Below, one piece after another: positions 1 through 12,050 of a stretch of DNA of 64,000 bases. This stretch comes from Dactylis glomerata. Lineage: Eukaryota > Streptophyta > Magnoliopsida > Poales > Poaceae. Each line of letters opens with the position of its first letter. Positions within the stretch are counted from its first letter, which is position 1. The notes under the pieces are model-generated. The model did no database searches, had not been told where the DNA came from, and worked only from the letters and a program-made list of their open reading frames with translations. The stretch is from positions 2,540,098 to 2,604,097 of the forward strand of contig QXEO01000722.1 of the NCBI GenBank assembly GCA_007115705.1, given 5' to 3'. A program made the translations under genes and the position numbers.

Positions 1-754
1 ACAGCCATCTACAGGGTGTACTAGTCTCCCACAATGAAAGCAGAAGTGTGGAATCTTCTCATACTTCAATTCAAACCAGTTCCCCTGCACATCATCTTCC
101 TCTGAATTCTTTAAAGGCACACCACGCAACAGAGGTTGATCTACCCGAACAACAACACGGATTCTCAGATCCTTACCCCAAGCAATGCCTTCATCATCCA
201 CATCTGTTTGGATATATTTTCCAATCCATCCCCCAATAATCTCTCCATAAGCACTATTCATATAATCCATTGGAAGGTCCAAAACCCTAACCCAGATATC
301 CAGAGAATCGAACACCATATCCGATGGTCGAACAGATCCATTGAAGTCACTCAGAAGGATCACATTGAAATCAAACTGCTAGGGGCCGTTCTTCATCACG
401 TGCTTCTAGTCTCCTTCCGATGAGAAATGAACCACGAACCGGTTGTCGCCGATGTCCTTGAACTGCGCTAGCTATGCAGGCCCCAAGCTCTTTGCATGGC
501 CCTTTCCAGGGCTCCGATCACCAACTTGCGAGGCCAGCAAACCATGCCCACCGCTGCCCATCTTGGACGTGGCACCACCATCGGCGCAGCGCCCTTGACA
601 ACCAGCCCAGTGGCCTCCTTCTCCGTGAGTACAGATCGCCCATCCTGGCCGAGAGGCCAGCAGCCAGATCCTCTGCTCCCCTCTTCGCAGGCGATCGGGA
701 TGGAGTCCTGGAGGACTCACCCCTCCTCATCCCAGAGTTTGTCGGAGAAGCCAT
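1..754 (-). pseudogene. DUF4283 / CX2CX4HX4C zinc-knuckle protein, broken, runs off the left edge
   Basis: Read on the minus strand, a start at 754 gives a short Arg/Ser-rich N-terminus (MASPTNSGMRRGE). After a frame change near 630, a DUF4283-like domain follows (FKDIGDNRFVVHFSSEGD, then DIWVRVLDLPMDYMN). At the window edge (bases 1-45) is a zinc knuckle with CFHC, H and C in C-x2-C-x4-H-x4-C spacing. Two in-frame TAG codons (plus positions 406-408 and 379-381) fall where this family normally has Trp, so both look like TGG to TAG changes; another TAG lies near 470. In grasses this domain pair is common in ORF1 of LINE-type retrotransposons and in many dispersed genes derived from them, with presumed nucleic-acid binding. 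The rest of the gene lies outside the window, so LINE remnant and solitary gene cannot be separated. Domain assignment is from recognised motifs, not a search. Confidence 0.7.
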
Positions 755-2406
755 AGAACCCTAGATCAAGGCACTCACCAGCCGAGGCACGATCTCGGAA
801 GACACCCACACTGCCGCCCAAAGCCGGATACCGCCGCCGAGATCCTCTTCGCCGCCGATCGCCACCACCCTCTGGAGGAAAACCCTAGCTATCACGCGAT
901 CGCCTCTCGATCGCCCTAGCGTAACTTTCGCCTTTGGTGGACCCGCACAAGTCGTCTTGCACTATTTATATCTTATTAGATCTCCTTATGTTCTGCTGCT
1001 TCCGTTTAAAAATAGTTTTCTTTTTATTATAGGTTGCAAGCAATCAGTAATCAATCATGGAGACAGGACTCGGGAGAAAGATTAGGTTAGTGCGTTCCAA
1101 AAAAGGACTGGTGTCTCACGCAGTCACGCTGAATTCTGTAATGCTCCCTTCAATTGAATAGCACTCTGAATAATCTTGCCCCGTTGTGAGTTTTTCAGAC
1201 CAAAGTGCCAATTTGATATTATATGTAGCATATCTCTAGCATGATGCCTTTAACTCAGATCTGTTATCTCAAGGATAATAGTAACATAGATTGCAGTGTG
1301 AAAAAAATTACTTTGCTTTGAAAAAACTCCTATCTGTTATCCTCTTTGCTCTCTTTATGTTTCCTCATACATAACAAATTCTCGATAGGACCCCAATAAG
1401 AAAGGGAGAAACGATGTACCAATGCCCCCAAACTGTTAACTAGAAAATTTCAAGGTGTTGACTATGACGTGGGTCCTTACCATGCAACGACGGATGTGCG
1501 TTTCCACATTATTATGTTATATCCTCAGTCACGCCATGCCAAGAATATTCATTCTCCAGAATTTGAAGTATATTACAGGTCCATATGGGAGCATGGTGAT
1601 CAGAAATAACGCAATTTTAATTTGTTCTTGAACTCTCTGCAATGCGTATTTCATATAAAGCAAAACAATCTACGTATGTTGCTTTCACATATATCTTCCA
1701 TAAGAAATTCATTCTGCCATTGCTTGGATTAATTGCTTTCAGAAATGACTTTTATTCAGATTGAGAGACCGCGACATCGTAGTCGCAAAGGTCCACACTT
1801 ATACGTTTACTATATGTGCATCATACAAATAAGCACAAAAGGATTGTGGTTTGCTCCAGCACAAGTTTATTCAAGGTCAATTTGGATGTTGTAGTAGCTC
1901 GTTCAAGACAATCAGGTGCTTAAATCCCCGACTCCTTATCTTATAAACTTTTGTTTTTTACTACTAAATTTCATGGGAATGATTAATAAGTAATATGTTA
2001 TCTTATTATAGTTGGGGATTCCATAATATCTTTTAGAATATTGATAAATTTTCATATTAAAACAGATTTATAATTAAAAACGACAGTGTACAAAACATTA
2101 TGATAACCTGTAGCACAAGATAGTTGGAGCTCGGAGCTTCTCAAAGTAATCTAACCCATAATGTGAAACTAACTTAAGAATAATTTTTATACATAGAATG
2201 AGAGCAACTATTACAGGGTTATAAAGTCACTTCTAAAACAAAATCACTGTTCCCATATAATCTAAAAACAAAAGGATTCGTGAACAAAAAGTAGTGTATG
2301 GAACCTTCTCTAATCTATGATTTTCCTTAACAAATTACTAGCCCATGCAGTAGCACGGGTTGACGACTAGCGTTGAAAGAATGCTCAACAACGGTACCGT
2401 GTTGGC
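755..2406. other. No gene seen; 5' flank of the DUF4283 pseudogene, then AT-rich unassigned DNA
   Basis: Bases 755 to about 950 are GC-rich and, read on the minus strand, resemble a grass 5' UTR (GCTAGGGTTTTCC and many CGG/GGC triplets) directly before the pseudogene start. From about 950 to 2406 the DNA is AT-rich with no ORF of note, no LTR ends and no repeat shared with the rest of the window. Near 2341-2372 a small interrupted inverted repeat (GCCCATGCAG / AGCACGGGTTG) resembles motifs often seen at ends of small grass DNA transposons, but no matching second end was found. Confidence 0.5.
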
Positions 2407-2772
2407 TGATATGTCTCAAACGTATCTATAATTTTTGATGCTCCATGTTTGTTTTTACACCATTTGCTTTATGTTTTGTTACACTTTGTGGCATTTTTAT
2501 GCATTTTTTGGAACTAACCTATTAACGAGATGCCACAATGTCAGTTCCTTGTTTTCTACTATTTTGTGTTTTAGAAAAGTTACACAGGAAATATTCTCGG
2601 AATTGGACGAAACAAAAGCCGAACCTCCTAATATTTAACAAAGCTTCCAGAAGACCGAAGAGGAGACAAAGGGGGGCCACGGGCCAGCCACACCATAGGG
2701 TGGCGCGGCCAGCCCCTGGCCCATGCCCCCTGGTGGTGAGGCCGCCCTTGTCCACTCCTGACGTTGCCCCTT
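2407..2772 (+). repeat. S1 5' LTR, first part
   Basis: Begins TGATATGTCTCAAACG and aligns with the first 365 or so bases of the S2 LTR (50748 and 56086), including TATTCTCGGAATTGGACGAA at about 2593. It stops at CCCTT (2768-2772), where element A is inserted, a few bases upstream of the LTR's CTATAAAG box; the LTR resumes at 10689. Confidence 0.9.
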
Positions 2773-3730
2773 TGATGAGGACATCCCTATTACACCACCA
2801 TTATCTCCTGCTCCTATTGATGGTGAAGATGTTGCTGCGAAGAAGTCCAACGAGATTAGGATTGGACCAATTACAAGAGCACGTGCAAAGCTATTGGAAC
2901 AACAGGTGAACTCACTCTTAATTGAACCTGATGTTTTATTTAATGAGAGCTTTATACTACCTAAGTCTATGTATCTATGTATGATTAGGTTTGTTGATAA
3001 CACAAGCATTGCACGAGGAGGAGATGCGTCACAGCGAGATGAGCAAGACTTGAAGATCAAGTGCGCGAGGGAGGAGAGGGAGGCAGGCGCACCCGGAGAT
3101 CACCAGAACATCAAGTCTACATGAGAGAGAGCATGAGATGGCGCGCTAGGACAGCCTTCGACGTGATGTCTATGAGTCTAAGGCGCGCTACACTCATGGC
3201 CTGCGTGCCAAAATAGGCCGAACCCATATATGGGTCGGTATGTACCAGTTTGAGTCGAACCGAGTCTGGTTGGGCCCAAAACAGGTTGGTTTTGGGCCAG
3301 GTCTTTGCCCAGGTCGCCCCAACCCCTTTAAGTACCCCTGGGGCGCCCCCTTGTGTCGTTTAGACTATGTTTAGATTACCCCCAAACATCAGAACAAAAT
3401 TGCTTGTAAGCTTTCCTCTGAAATCACATATTCCTCTGTGTTTCGCTCGGAATATCTACCCCACTCCAAGTTTTTTTCAATCTGGAGTTTTGCTACTGAG
3501 AATTCAAGTGTGATCTGCTGTTCCGTTGGGAATTAGGAGATTGCAGAACCGCTTCGTGGTCGGCGGCTACGTGCGCAGGTGTGTGGTGTCTCGAATATCC
3601 ATAGGGTTGAAGATCTGTTGCATTGGCAACGGGGGAACAACCGGAGAGTTCGTGTGCATCTCAGAGATTATCTACCAAGTTATCATCCATCTACATCGGC
3701 TCACTGAGAAGATTGGGCAACCCCTTATCA
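2773..3730 (+). repeat. Element A 5' LTR
   Basis: TGATGAGGACATCCC to CCCCTTATCA, matching 9731-10688. Its first 230 or so bases are a copy of the end of the pol ORF (GPITRARAKLLEQQVNSLL is readable). Unlike the 3' copy, this one has CAG instead of the TAG stop after GGDAS, so its frame stays open until about 3124. Confidence 0.93.
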
Positions 3731-3733
3731 TCT

Positions 3734-3743
3734 TGGTATCAGA
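3734..3743 (+). other. Element A primer-binding site (initiator tRNA-Met type)
   Basis: TGGTATCAGA, three bases after the LTR end, is complementary to the 3' end of plant initiator tRNA-Met; the match stops at base 10 (then TTCC). Confidence 0.85.
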
Positions 3744-4972
3744 TTCCAGCGTTTACTCGGTGAGCATCCATAAATTCATCCCGTAAATTCGTTTTTGTTT
3801 TTGTCCCATCCAGAAAAAGCCACAAATTTTTTTTAGGGTTCTTAGTTTCGCCATAGCCTAGATTGCATCGAGGTACTGGTTTTAGTCGCTAATCGTCTTT
3901 TCGCGTATCTTTTCATCAAAATTGTAGGAGTCTTGGATCCTCGTTCTTTTCTGTATATTCATCGCGGTTTTCGTCGTCGTTTGGTGCATCTTTGATCTCC
4001 TGTTTCTTTCATAAACCGGCGGCTGTGTATGTTCTTGAGGAGAAGAACTCGTTCGAGCCAATACAGATCCGATCGGAAACTCGTCAAAAAAAAAACGAGC
4101 TCGCCCGACCACAGACCGGTTCTGTGGTCACACGCGAGGTAACGCCCAGCGCCGATACCACCAGGGGCGGAGGTCGCTCGACCTCAGAAGCGTTCTGTGC
4201 TCGAGCGTGGAGTCGCTCGTGCGGAGCGATCGCATCGCCTGTCCTCGACCGCGCCTTAGCGCCAGCAGGCCCAGCAGGCCCAAGCCTTAGCGTGCTGTTT
4301 AGGCTATTTTGATCCCAAAAAAAAAGGAGTACAAAAAAAAGGATCGCTGGCCTGGTTTGGCGCTGGACCTCAGAACGTTCTGTGCTCTAGCGTGAGTTTA
4401 TATCAAAAAAAAATCTTTTTCCTATTTCTCTTTGCTATTTCTCTTTTCTGAGTCCACATATTGTCCCTTTTCTTTGTCAGCCCTTAGTAAACCTTTCTTG
4501 GTGTCTAGAACCATCCTACGAGACTAGCGTGCTTAGTGCTCTACGGGCTGCTCTGTTCCGCAATCTTGTGCCCGTTTTTCGTTGAGCCATTGCTAGCGTC
4601 TCTCTTGTGCTTTGCAACAACAAGCGTTCCTCCGACATACCTCAACTTTTTGAGCTCATTTTCAGAGTTGCATTGCCCCATTTATCTCCACAGTGTGCGT
4701 TTCCGTGGGTTTCCTGTCATACGATCAGCACTAGGACTTGTACTTTGGTGTAGTTAGGTATCCATACCAAGCCCCACCATATACCCTGGTTGTCGTGTGA
4801 TAGTCTTTCCCTCGGTATTCGTTACATCACATCCGTGCATGTTTTTGCCTATACAAGTTGGTAAGCTCTTCTATTCACTTTGGAACGGTAAGATACCTCG
4901 TTTCTCTCAGTTTCGAGTGAGTTGTGAGAGTTCCACCATACACCTATTTTTGTTTGGACTAACCTACTAATC
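3744..4972 (+). other. Element A untranslated leader
   Basis: About 1.2 kb between primer-binding site and gag start, with no convincing ORF. It has two A-rich runs (about 4085-4096 and 4315-4340) and an imperfect 37-base direct repeat at about 4175-4212 and 4361-4397, each containing CCTCAGAA, GTTCTGTGCTC and AGCGTG. Confidence 0.7.
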
Positions 4973-7900
4973 ATGTCTGAGTCTGATACTGTGCAGCAAA
5001 AAAAGGATCCAAATGAGGTCGTGCGTTGGAATGAATACGAAGCTCTTCGTGATACTTTGTCGAAGAGGTTCAATGTTGTTTGTGATAGTTTACATGACGA
5101 TGTGCTTGCTGTTGACAATAAGCTGAATGCAACACATGATATAGCCACTGCGACACAAGAAACTGTGACCACAATTCAGCGTTCTATTGCAGATTTGACA
5201 CAAGCTGTGCATATGTTGCAAGCTTCGTTTGATCGTCCACCTCACCAGCAACCACTTGATCTTGAGGCTGCTCCGAGTGTCCAGGATGACAATCACGCAC
5301 ATGATGACGCTAATGCTGCAGCTGCTGCTGGTCATCGTGATGGATTGCTTCTTGGTGGTCATGGTGGTCGTGAGAATGGAGGCCGAGGTGCTGGTATTCC
5401 GCCTGGTCGTGGTTTTGATCCTCTCGGCGCATGTCATCGCTTTGATGATGATTTTGGCCAACCAGCCAACCGTGATGATGATGGGCTGGGCAAACCAAAG
5501 TTCACTGTACCCAAATTTGTTGGTTCTACTGATGTGGAAGAGTACCTCAATTGGGAGCTGAAGGTGGGAAAACTATGGCGCATGCATGAGTACACCGAGG
5601 ATAGAAAAATAAAACTTGCATCTTCGGAATTTGATGGCTATGCATTGCTTTGGTGGGATAATATTGTTCAGTCCAGGCTTGAAGCTCGAGAGCTACCTAT
5701 TTCTACATGGAGGGGTATGAAAGAAGCGATGTGTGCTCGTTTTGTTCCCCGCAATTATATTCGTTCTCTCTATGATAGATTGACGAATTTGAAGCAAGGT
5801 CTTAAGTCTGTTGATGACTATTATCAGGAGATGGAGTTGATTATACAGCGTGCTAGGGTGCGTGAACCAGAGGAACAAACAATACATCGTTTTCTTGCTG
5901 GTTTAACTTACAACATTCGACGCATTGTTCGGCATCACCAATACTTTGATATGATAGATTTGCTTCATCAAGCCCTTGAAGCAGAATTGACATTGGCTGA
6001 AGATGCTAAATTTGGACCTCGCTCTACAGCAAGTAGAGGTCGTTTTTCCCCACGGACAGACCCTAGTGTGCCTACCTCTAGTGGTACTTCTGGATTCCGT
6101 GGTAATGCTTCCTCAAAACCTGATTCGGTTATTTCCAATGCAAAGAAAACATCACAACCTACTGCAAGTGGTACTGGTTCCTCCCACTCTACAGCAAGAA
6201 ATAGGGATATGAACTGTCATACATGTGGTGGCAAGGGTCACTTCCGGCGAGACTGTCCCAATAAAAAGATTATGTTGATCAATGAGGAAACTGAAGAGTA
6301 TGAGACAGGTGATGATGCTGATCCAAATTCGGATGAGGAGGATGATGATATGCTCTATGGTGATGCGTCCTCACTGCCTACCATTGTTTGTTCGCCTAAG
6401 GTGCTGAGTGTGAGCCCAGATTCTGCGGAACAGCGGTGTAATTTGTTTCAAACAAAAGCTGCTGTTGGTCCTGGCAAGGCGTGCAAGGTTATAATTGATG
6501 GTGGGAGTTGTCGCAATTTGGCTAGTAAAGAGCTCTGTACAAAACTGAAGCTCAAATATATCCCGCACCCCAATCCATATTTTATTCAGTGGCTAAGTGA
6601 TAATGGAGAGATGAAGATCAGCCACATGGTGCGTGTTGAGTTTCAGATTGGACCATACAAAGACACCGTCGAGTGTGATGTGGTTCCTATGACAGTATGT
6701 CATTTGTTGTTGGGCCGCCCATGGCAATATGATCGTGATGTCCGTCACAATGGGAAAGCCAACACATATCAGTTACATTGGCGTGGCAAGGATGTTACCT
6801 TGAGACCTATGACACCGCAAGCTATTGTAAATGAATCTCGTAAAAAAATTGAAGTAAATCTTGAAAAAGAGAGTGAAAGAGTAGATAGACGAGAGCCTAC
6901 ACTTCCGGTGAGGGAGAGCCACAAGCCAAATCTGAGTGGTAAAAGTATGAGTGAGGGAGCGCATTCTTTAGTCATGTTAGCCACCAAATCTGATCTGAGA
7001 GAGTTTCGTGAGGATCCTACAGCTGTTCCTCTTGTGCTTATGTACAAGGGTAACATTTTGGTTTCTAATGACATGACCCCTCTATCTATTGGTGTTTCTA
7101 ATGTGTTACAGGAATTCAGCGACGTGTTTCCAGACGAGGAGCCTGCAGGTTTGCCACCTTTGCGAGGCATTGAGCATCAAATAGACTTGATTCCAGGAGC
7201 ATCGCTGCCCAACCGAGCACCATACCGCACCAACCCCGAGGAGACAAAAGAAATTCATAAACAAGTACAAGCGCTTCTCGACAAAGGTTATATTCGTGTG
7301 AGCTTAAGTCCTTGTGCTGTTCCTATTATTTTAGTTCCTAAGAAAGATGGTACCTGGCGTATGTGTGTAGATTGTAGAGCAATAAATAACATCACTATTC
7401 GATATCGTCACCCTATTCCATGCTTGGAAGATATGCTTGATGAATTGAGTGGTGCTGCTGTTTTCTCTAAAATTGATTTGCGTAGTGGTTATCATCAAAT
7501 TAGGATGAAAGAGGGGGATAAGTGGAAAACAGCCTTTAAAACAAAATTTGGTTTATATGAGTGGTTAGTCATGCCATTTGGGTTAACTAATGCACCTAGT
7601 ACCTTCATGAGATTAATGAACCATGTTTTGCGTAATTTTATTGGCAAGTTTGTGGTTGTGTATTTTGATGATATATTAATTTACAGCCGCAATGAATCTG
7701 AACATAGTGATCATATTCGACAAGTTTTGCAAGTGTTGCGTGATGCTAAGTTATATGGTAACCTTGAGAAGTGCACATTTTGCAAAGATAAGGTCACATT
7801 TCTGGGTTTTGTTGTTTCTAAGCATGGAGTAGAGGTAGATGCATCTAAAATTGAAGCTATTCAAAATTGGCCTACTCCCATGAATGTTAGTCTAGTATGA

Positions 7901-9992
7901 AGTTTTCACGGTCTTGCTAGTTTTTATCGCCGTTTTGTGAAAGACTTTAGTACTATTGCTGCACCTTTAAATGAGTTAACTAAGAAAGGTGTCGAATTTG
8001 TATGGGGCGCAGCCCAAGATAATGCCTTTGATGAGCTAAAACGTTTGTTAACTTCTGCACCTTTGCTTGCACTACCAGATTTAACTAAGCAATTTGAGAT
8101 TGAATGTGATGCTAGTGGCATTGGTATTGGTGGTGTGTTGATGCAAGAGGGTAGGCCTATTGCCTATTTTTCTGAAAAACTTTGTGGTGCGAGGTTGAAC
8201 TATCCAGTTTATGATAAAGAATTGTATGCACTTGTTAGAGTTCTTGAGGTTTGGCAACATTATTTGTGGCCAAAAGAATTTATCATACATTCTGATCATG
8301 AAGCTTTGAAATATCTGAAAGCTCAATCTAATTTGCATAGGCGTCTTGCTAAGTGGGTTGAGTTCATTGAGTCTTTTCCATACATAATTAAACATAAAAA
8401 GGGTAAAGACAATGTGGTTGCTGATGCTCTCTCTAGGAAGAACATGTTGACACAATTAGACATTAAGGTTCCTGGTTTAGAGAGTTTGTGTGATTTATAT
8501 GCTACTGATCATGATTTTTCAACGCCATATAGCATGTGTACTGGTGGGAAAGCATGGGATAAATATCACATCCATGATGGGTTTTTGTTTCGTGCTAACA
8601 AACTATGTGTTCCAGAATCGTCCGTGCGTTTGCCATTGTTGCAGGAATCACATGCCGGCGGTTTGATGGGTCACTTTGGGCGTGAGAAGACGCTACTCAT
8701 GCTCGCTGATCACTTTTATTGGCCTAGGATGAGGCGTGATGTGGACAGGTTTGTCAAGCGTTGCATTACATGCAACAAGTCGAAGTCCAAGCTGAAGCCT
8801 CACGGTTTGTATACTCCATTACCTGCACCTACTACACCATGGGAGGACATTAGCATGGATTTTGTATTAGGTTTGCCTAGGACTAAAAGAGGCCATGATT
8901 CTATATTTGTGGTAGTGGATAGATTTTCTAAGATGGCTCATTTTATTGCCTGCCACAAAAGCGACGATGCGTCGCATATTGCTAACCTGTTTTTCAGGGA
9001 CATTGTACGCTTGCATGGAGTAGCCAAGACAATTGTCTCTGATCGTGATGTGAAGTTTATGAGCTACTTTTGGAAGACACTTTGGGGAAAGCTGGGCACA
9101 AAGTTATTATTCAGCACTACTTGTCATCCCCAAACTGATGGTCAAACAGAGGTGGTAAATCGCAGACTTTCAACAGTGTTGCGATGCATGATCAAGAAGA
9201 ACCTGCGTGAGTGGGAAGATTGTTTGCCGCATGTGGAGTTTGCATATAACAGGGCGGTTCACTCTACCACGCAGCTATGTCCTTTCGAGGTGGTCTATGG
9301 TTTCAAACCCATTACGCCTCTTGATTTGTTGCCTCTTCCTATCCAAGAGCGAGTCAATATGGAGGCATCAAAGAGGGCAGATTTTGTGAGGAAGATTCAT
9401 GGGAAGACTAAAGAGGCTATTGAGAAAAAAAGGCAAGTATACTGCAGATCGTGCAAACAAGAAGCGAAAGGAAGTCTTGTTCCAGCCCGGTGATATGGTT
9501 TGGGTACACTTTCGCAAGGACAGATTTCCACAGCTCCGTAAGTCCAAGTTGCTGCCCCGTGGTGCTGGTCCTTACAAGGTTCTTGCCAAGATTAATGATA
9601 ATGCCTACAAGATAGATCTTCCTATAGCTGAGTATGGCGTGAGCAATAGCTTCAACGTTGCTGATTTGACACCATATGAGGGTGAAGACATTGCAGCATC
9701 GAGGTCGACGCCTTTTGAAGGGGGGGAGGATGATGAGGACATCCCTATTACACCACCATTATCTCCTGCTCCTATTGATGGTGAAGATGTTGCTGCGAAG
9801 AAGTCCAACGAGATTAGGATTGGACCAATTACAAGAGCACGTGCAAAGCTATTGGAACAACAGGTGAACTCACTCTTAATTGAACCTGATGTTTTATTTA
9901 ATGAGAGCTTTATACTACCTAAGTCTATGTATCTATGTATGATTAGGTTTGTTGATAACACAAGCATTGCACGAGGAGGAGACGCGTCGTAG
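4973..9992 (+). pseudogene. Element A gag-pol polyprotein with one nonsense codon and one frameshift
   Basis: Gag comes first: a capsid-like domain around residues 175-345 (LNWELKVGKLWRMHEY, FVPRNYIRSLYDRL), then a CCHC knuckle at 415-428 (CHTCGGKGHFRRDC). Protease follows with the active-site loop IIDGGS (Asp509). Reverse transcriptase has YFDD at 897-900, then RNase H (ECDASGIGIGGV), integrase with the HHCC finger (GHFGREK to CITCNKSK), DFVLGLPRT, VSDRDVKF and the Glu of TDGQTEVVNR, and a GPY motif (GAGPYKVL). The frame is open from 4973 to a TGA at 7898-7900 (codon 976) in the RT/RNase H connection, where the family has Arg (CGA to TGA). It continues in the same frame until an extra A in the A7 run at 9425-9431 shifts it; the rest reads one frame over to TAG at 9990-9992. 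The last 87 codons lie in the 3' LTR. It cannot make integrase as it stands. The start fits the position of gag starts in the related elements. Confidence 0.93.
9718..9730 (+). other. Element A polypurine tract
   Basis: AAGGGGGGGAGGA-type purine run immediately before the 3' LTR. It lies inside the pol ORF, where it encodes part of an acidic segment (GGEDDEDI). Confidence 0.8.
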
Positions 9993-10688
9993 CGAGATGA
10001 GCAAGACTTGAAGATCAAGTGCGCGAGGGAGGAGAGGGAGCCAGGCGCACCCGGAGATCACCAGAACATCAAGTCTACATGAGAGAGAGCATGAGATGGC
10101 GCGCTAGGACAGCCTTCGACGCGATGTCTACGAGTCTAAGGCGCGCTACACTCATGGCCTGCGTGCCAAAATAGGCCGAACCCATATATGGGTCGGTATG
10201 TACCAGTTTGAGTCGAACCGAGTCCGTTTGGGCCCAAAACAGGTTGGTTTTGGGCCAGGTCTTTGCCCAGGTCGCCCCAACCCCTTTAAGTACCCCTGGG
10301 GCGCCCCCTTGTGTCGTTTTGACTACGTTTAGATTACCTCCAAACATCAGAACGAAATTGCTTGTAAGCTTTCCTCTGAAATCATATATTCCTCTATGTT
10401 TCGCTCGGAATATCTACCCCACTCCAAGTTTGTTTCGATCTGGAGTTTTGCTACTGAGAATTCAAGTGTGATCTGCTGTTCCATTGGGAATTAGGAGATT
10501 GCAGAACCGCTTCGTGGTCGGCGGCTACGTGCCTAGGTGTGTGGTGTCTTGAATATCCATAGGGTTGAAGATCTATTGCATTGGCAACGGGGGAACAACC
10601 AGAGAGTTCGTGTGCGTCTCACAGATTATCTACCAAGTTATCATCCATCTACATCGGCTCACTGAGAAGATCGGGCAACCCCTTATCA
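9731..10688 (+). repeat. Element A 3' LTR
   Basis: 958 bp, TGATGAGGAC to TTATCA, followed by the duplicated target CCCTT. It holds the pol stop codon TAG at 9990-9992. Confidence 0.93.
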
Positions 10689-11864
10689 CCCTTCGCCTAT
10701 AAAGACCGGATCAATTTTCTAGAAACACATCGCGATCTGCCGCCGTCGTCGACCCAAGATCGGGAGGGTCCAGATGCTCTTCTCGGCACCCTGCCGGAGA
10801 GGGGAATCGCCACCGGAGGTCTTCTTCATTGACATGCTTGCCTCCGGCACGATGAGTGAGTAGTCTACCGTGGACTATGGGTCCATAGCAGTAGCTAGCT
10901 AGTTGTCTTCTCCACCATGTGCTTCATGTTTAGATCTTGTTAGCTGCCCTACATGATCAAGATCATCTTTATGTAATTCTACATGTTGTGTTTGTTGGGA
11001 TCCGATGAATATGGGTGTTATGATTAAGTTGATGTTCTGAATTTATCTTATGTTATCTCTATGTTGTTTATGATCTTGCATGCTCTCCTAGTAGCTATCT
11101 TGGCCAAGTAGATACTAGTGACTCCAAGAGGGGGTATTTATGCTCGATAGTTGGGTTCATGCCTCTATTTAATCTGGGGGAGTGACAGAAACCTCTAAGG
11201 TTGTAGATGTGCTGTTGCCACTAGGGAGAAAACAACATTCTTGTGTATAAGGACATTCGCTTTGTTTACATTACACACTTTGCTTAATGCAGTTATCTGT
11301 TGTTCGCAACTTAATACTCAAGGGGTCCTCGGATGATTCCCCGCGAGTGGATTATTAGTTATAGATGCAGTTGGATGGCGGTCTTTATTCTATCAATTGC
11401 CCAACTTTAATTTGTTTACCCAGCATGTCGTTATTTATCTTATGGAGAGACACAACTAGTGAACTGTGGACCCCGGTCCAATTTCCTTTATATTGCTATT
11501 ACCGTTTACTTTTACTCGCACTGCTTACTTTCTCGCATATTACTATTGCTTTCCACTCAATATGCTCATTCCTTTGTTTACAGCAAACCGGTGAGATTGA
11601 CAACCTCATCGTATGTTGGGAGCAAAGTATTTATTTGTGTTGTGTGCAGGTTTCACGTTGCTGCTGGTGCAAAGCAAAGCACAGGACGAGGCGCCCTATA
11701 AATTGTCCGGAGCTGTCGCAAAGCTAGCAGGCATCACCTTCTGAAGTTTGGCTTTTTCCTACTGGTTCAATAAACCTTGGTTTCTTACTGAGGGAAGACT
11801 TGCTACTGTGCTCATCATACCTTCCTCTTGGGGTTCCCAACTGGGTGGTTATCTGCACGCATCA
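10689..11864 (+). repeat. S1 5' LTR, second part
   Basis: Resumes with CCCTTCGCCTATAAAG, exactly where the S2 LTR continues after its CCCCTT, and ends CGCATCA. The CTATAAAG here is the probable TATA box. Compared with the S2 LTRs it lacks about 70 bases near 11388 (between GATGGCGGTCT and TTATTCTATC). Confidence 0.9.
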
Positions 11865-11875
11865 AGCACTTTTTC

Positions 11876-11893
11876 TGGCGCCGTTGCCGGGGA
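11876..11893 (+). other. S1 primer-binding site (tRNA-Asp type)
   Basis: TGGCGCCGTTGCCGGGGA, 11 bases after the LTR end, the primer-binding site typical of Athila-lineage elements; the identical sequence follows the S2 5' LTR. Confidence 0.85.
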
Positions 11894-12050
11894 AAAGAAG
11901 ATTTCTACAAGGAGATTCTCGCACGCACAATCTTTACTTTGTTTTTTTTATTTACTTTATTTTTGCTTGCATCATTTTATCAAAAATACAAAAAAAAATT
12001 AGTTTCCTTATAGTTGTTATTTTTACTTGTCTGCTTTTAGCTTTGCTAGA

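Larger units (their letters stand above)
2773..10688 (+). mobile_element. CRM-type Ty3/gypsy element A, nearly complete, pol inactivated
   Basis: Two 958-bp LTRs (2773-3730 and 9731-10688) flank a primer-binding site, a 1.2 kb leader and a gag-pol frame of about 1670 codons. The LTRs start TGATGAGGACATCCC and end CCCCTTATCA. The target CCCTT is duplicated at 2768-2772 and 10689-10693. I counted roughly 25-28 LTR differences (about 3 percent). At a commonly used grass LTR rate of 1.3e-8 per site per year that is on the order of one million years. Gag and LTR sequence differ strongly from elements B, C and E while pol is similar, so A is a separate family. The pol ORF ends inside the 3' LTR as in the CRM clade. 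Confidence 0.92.

Noticed and set aside
3526..4757. ORFs of 70-110 codons in the A LTR and leader
   Set aside because: Different frames, no conserved start, and the 3' LTR copy does not preserve the first; treated as chance.
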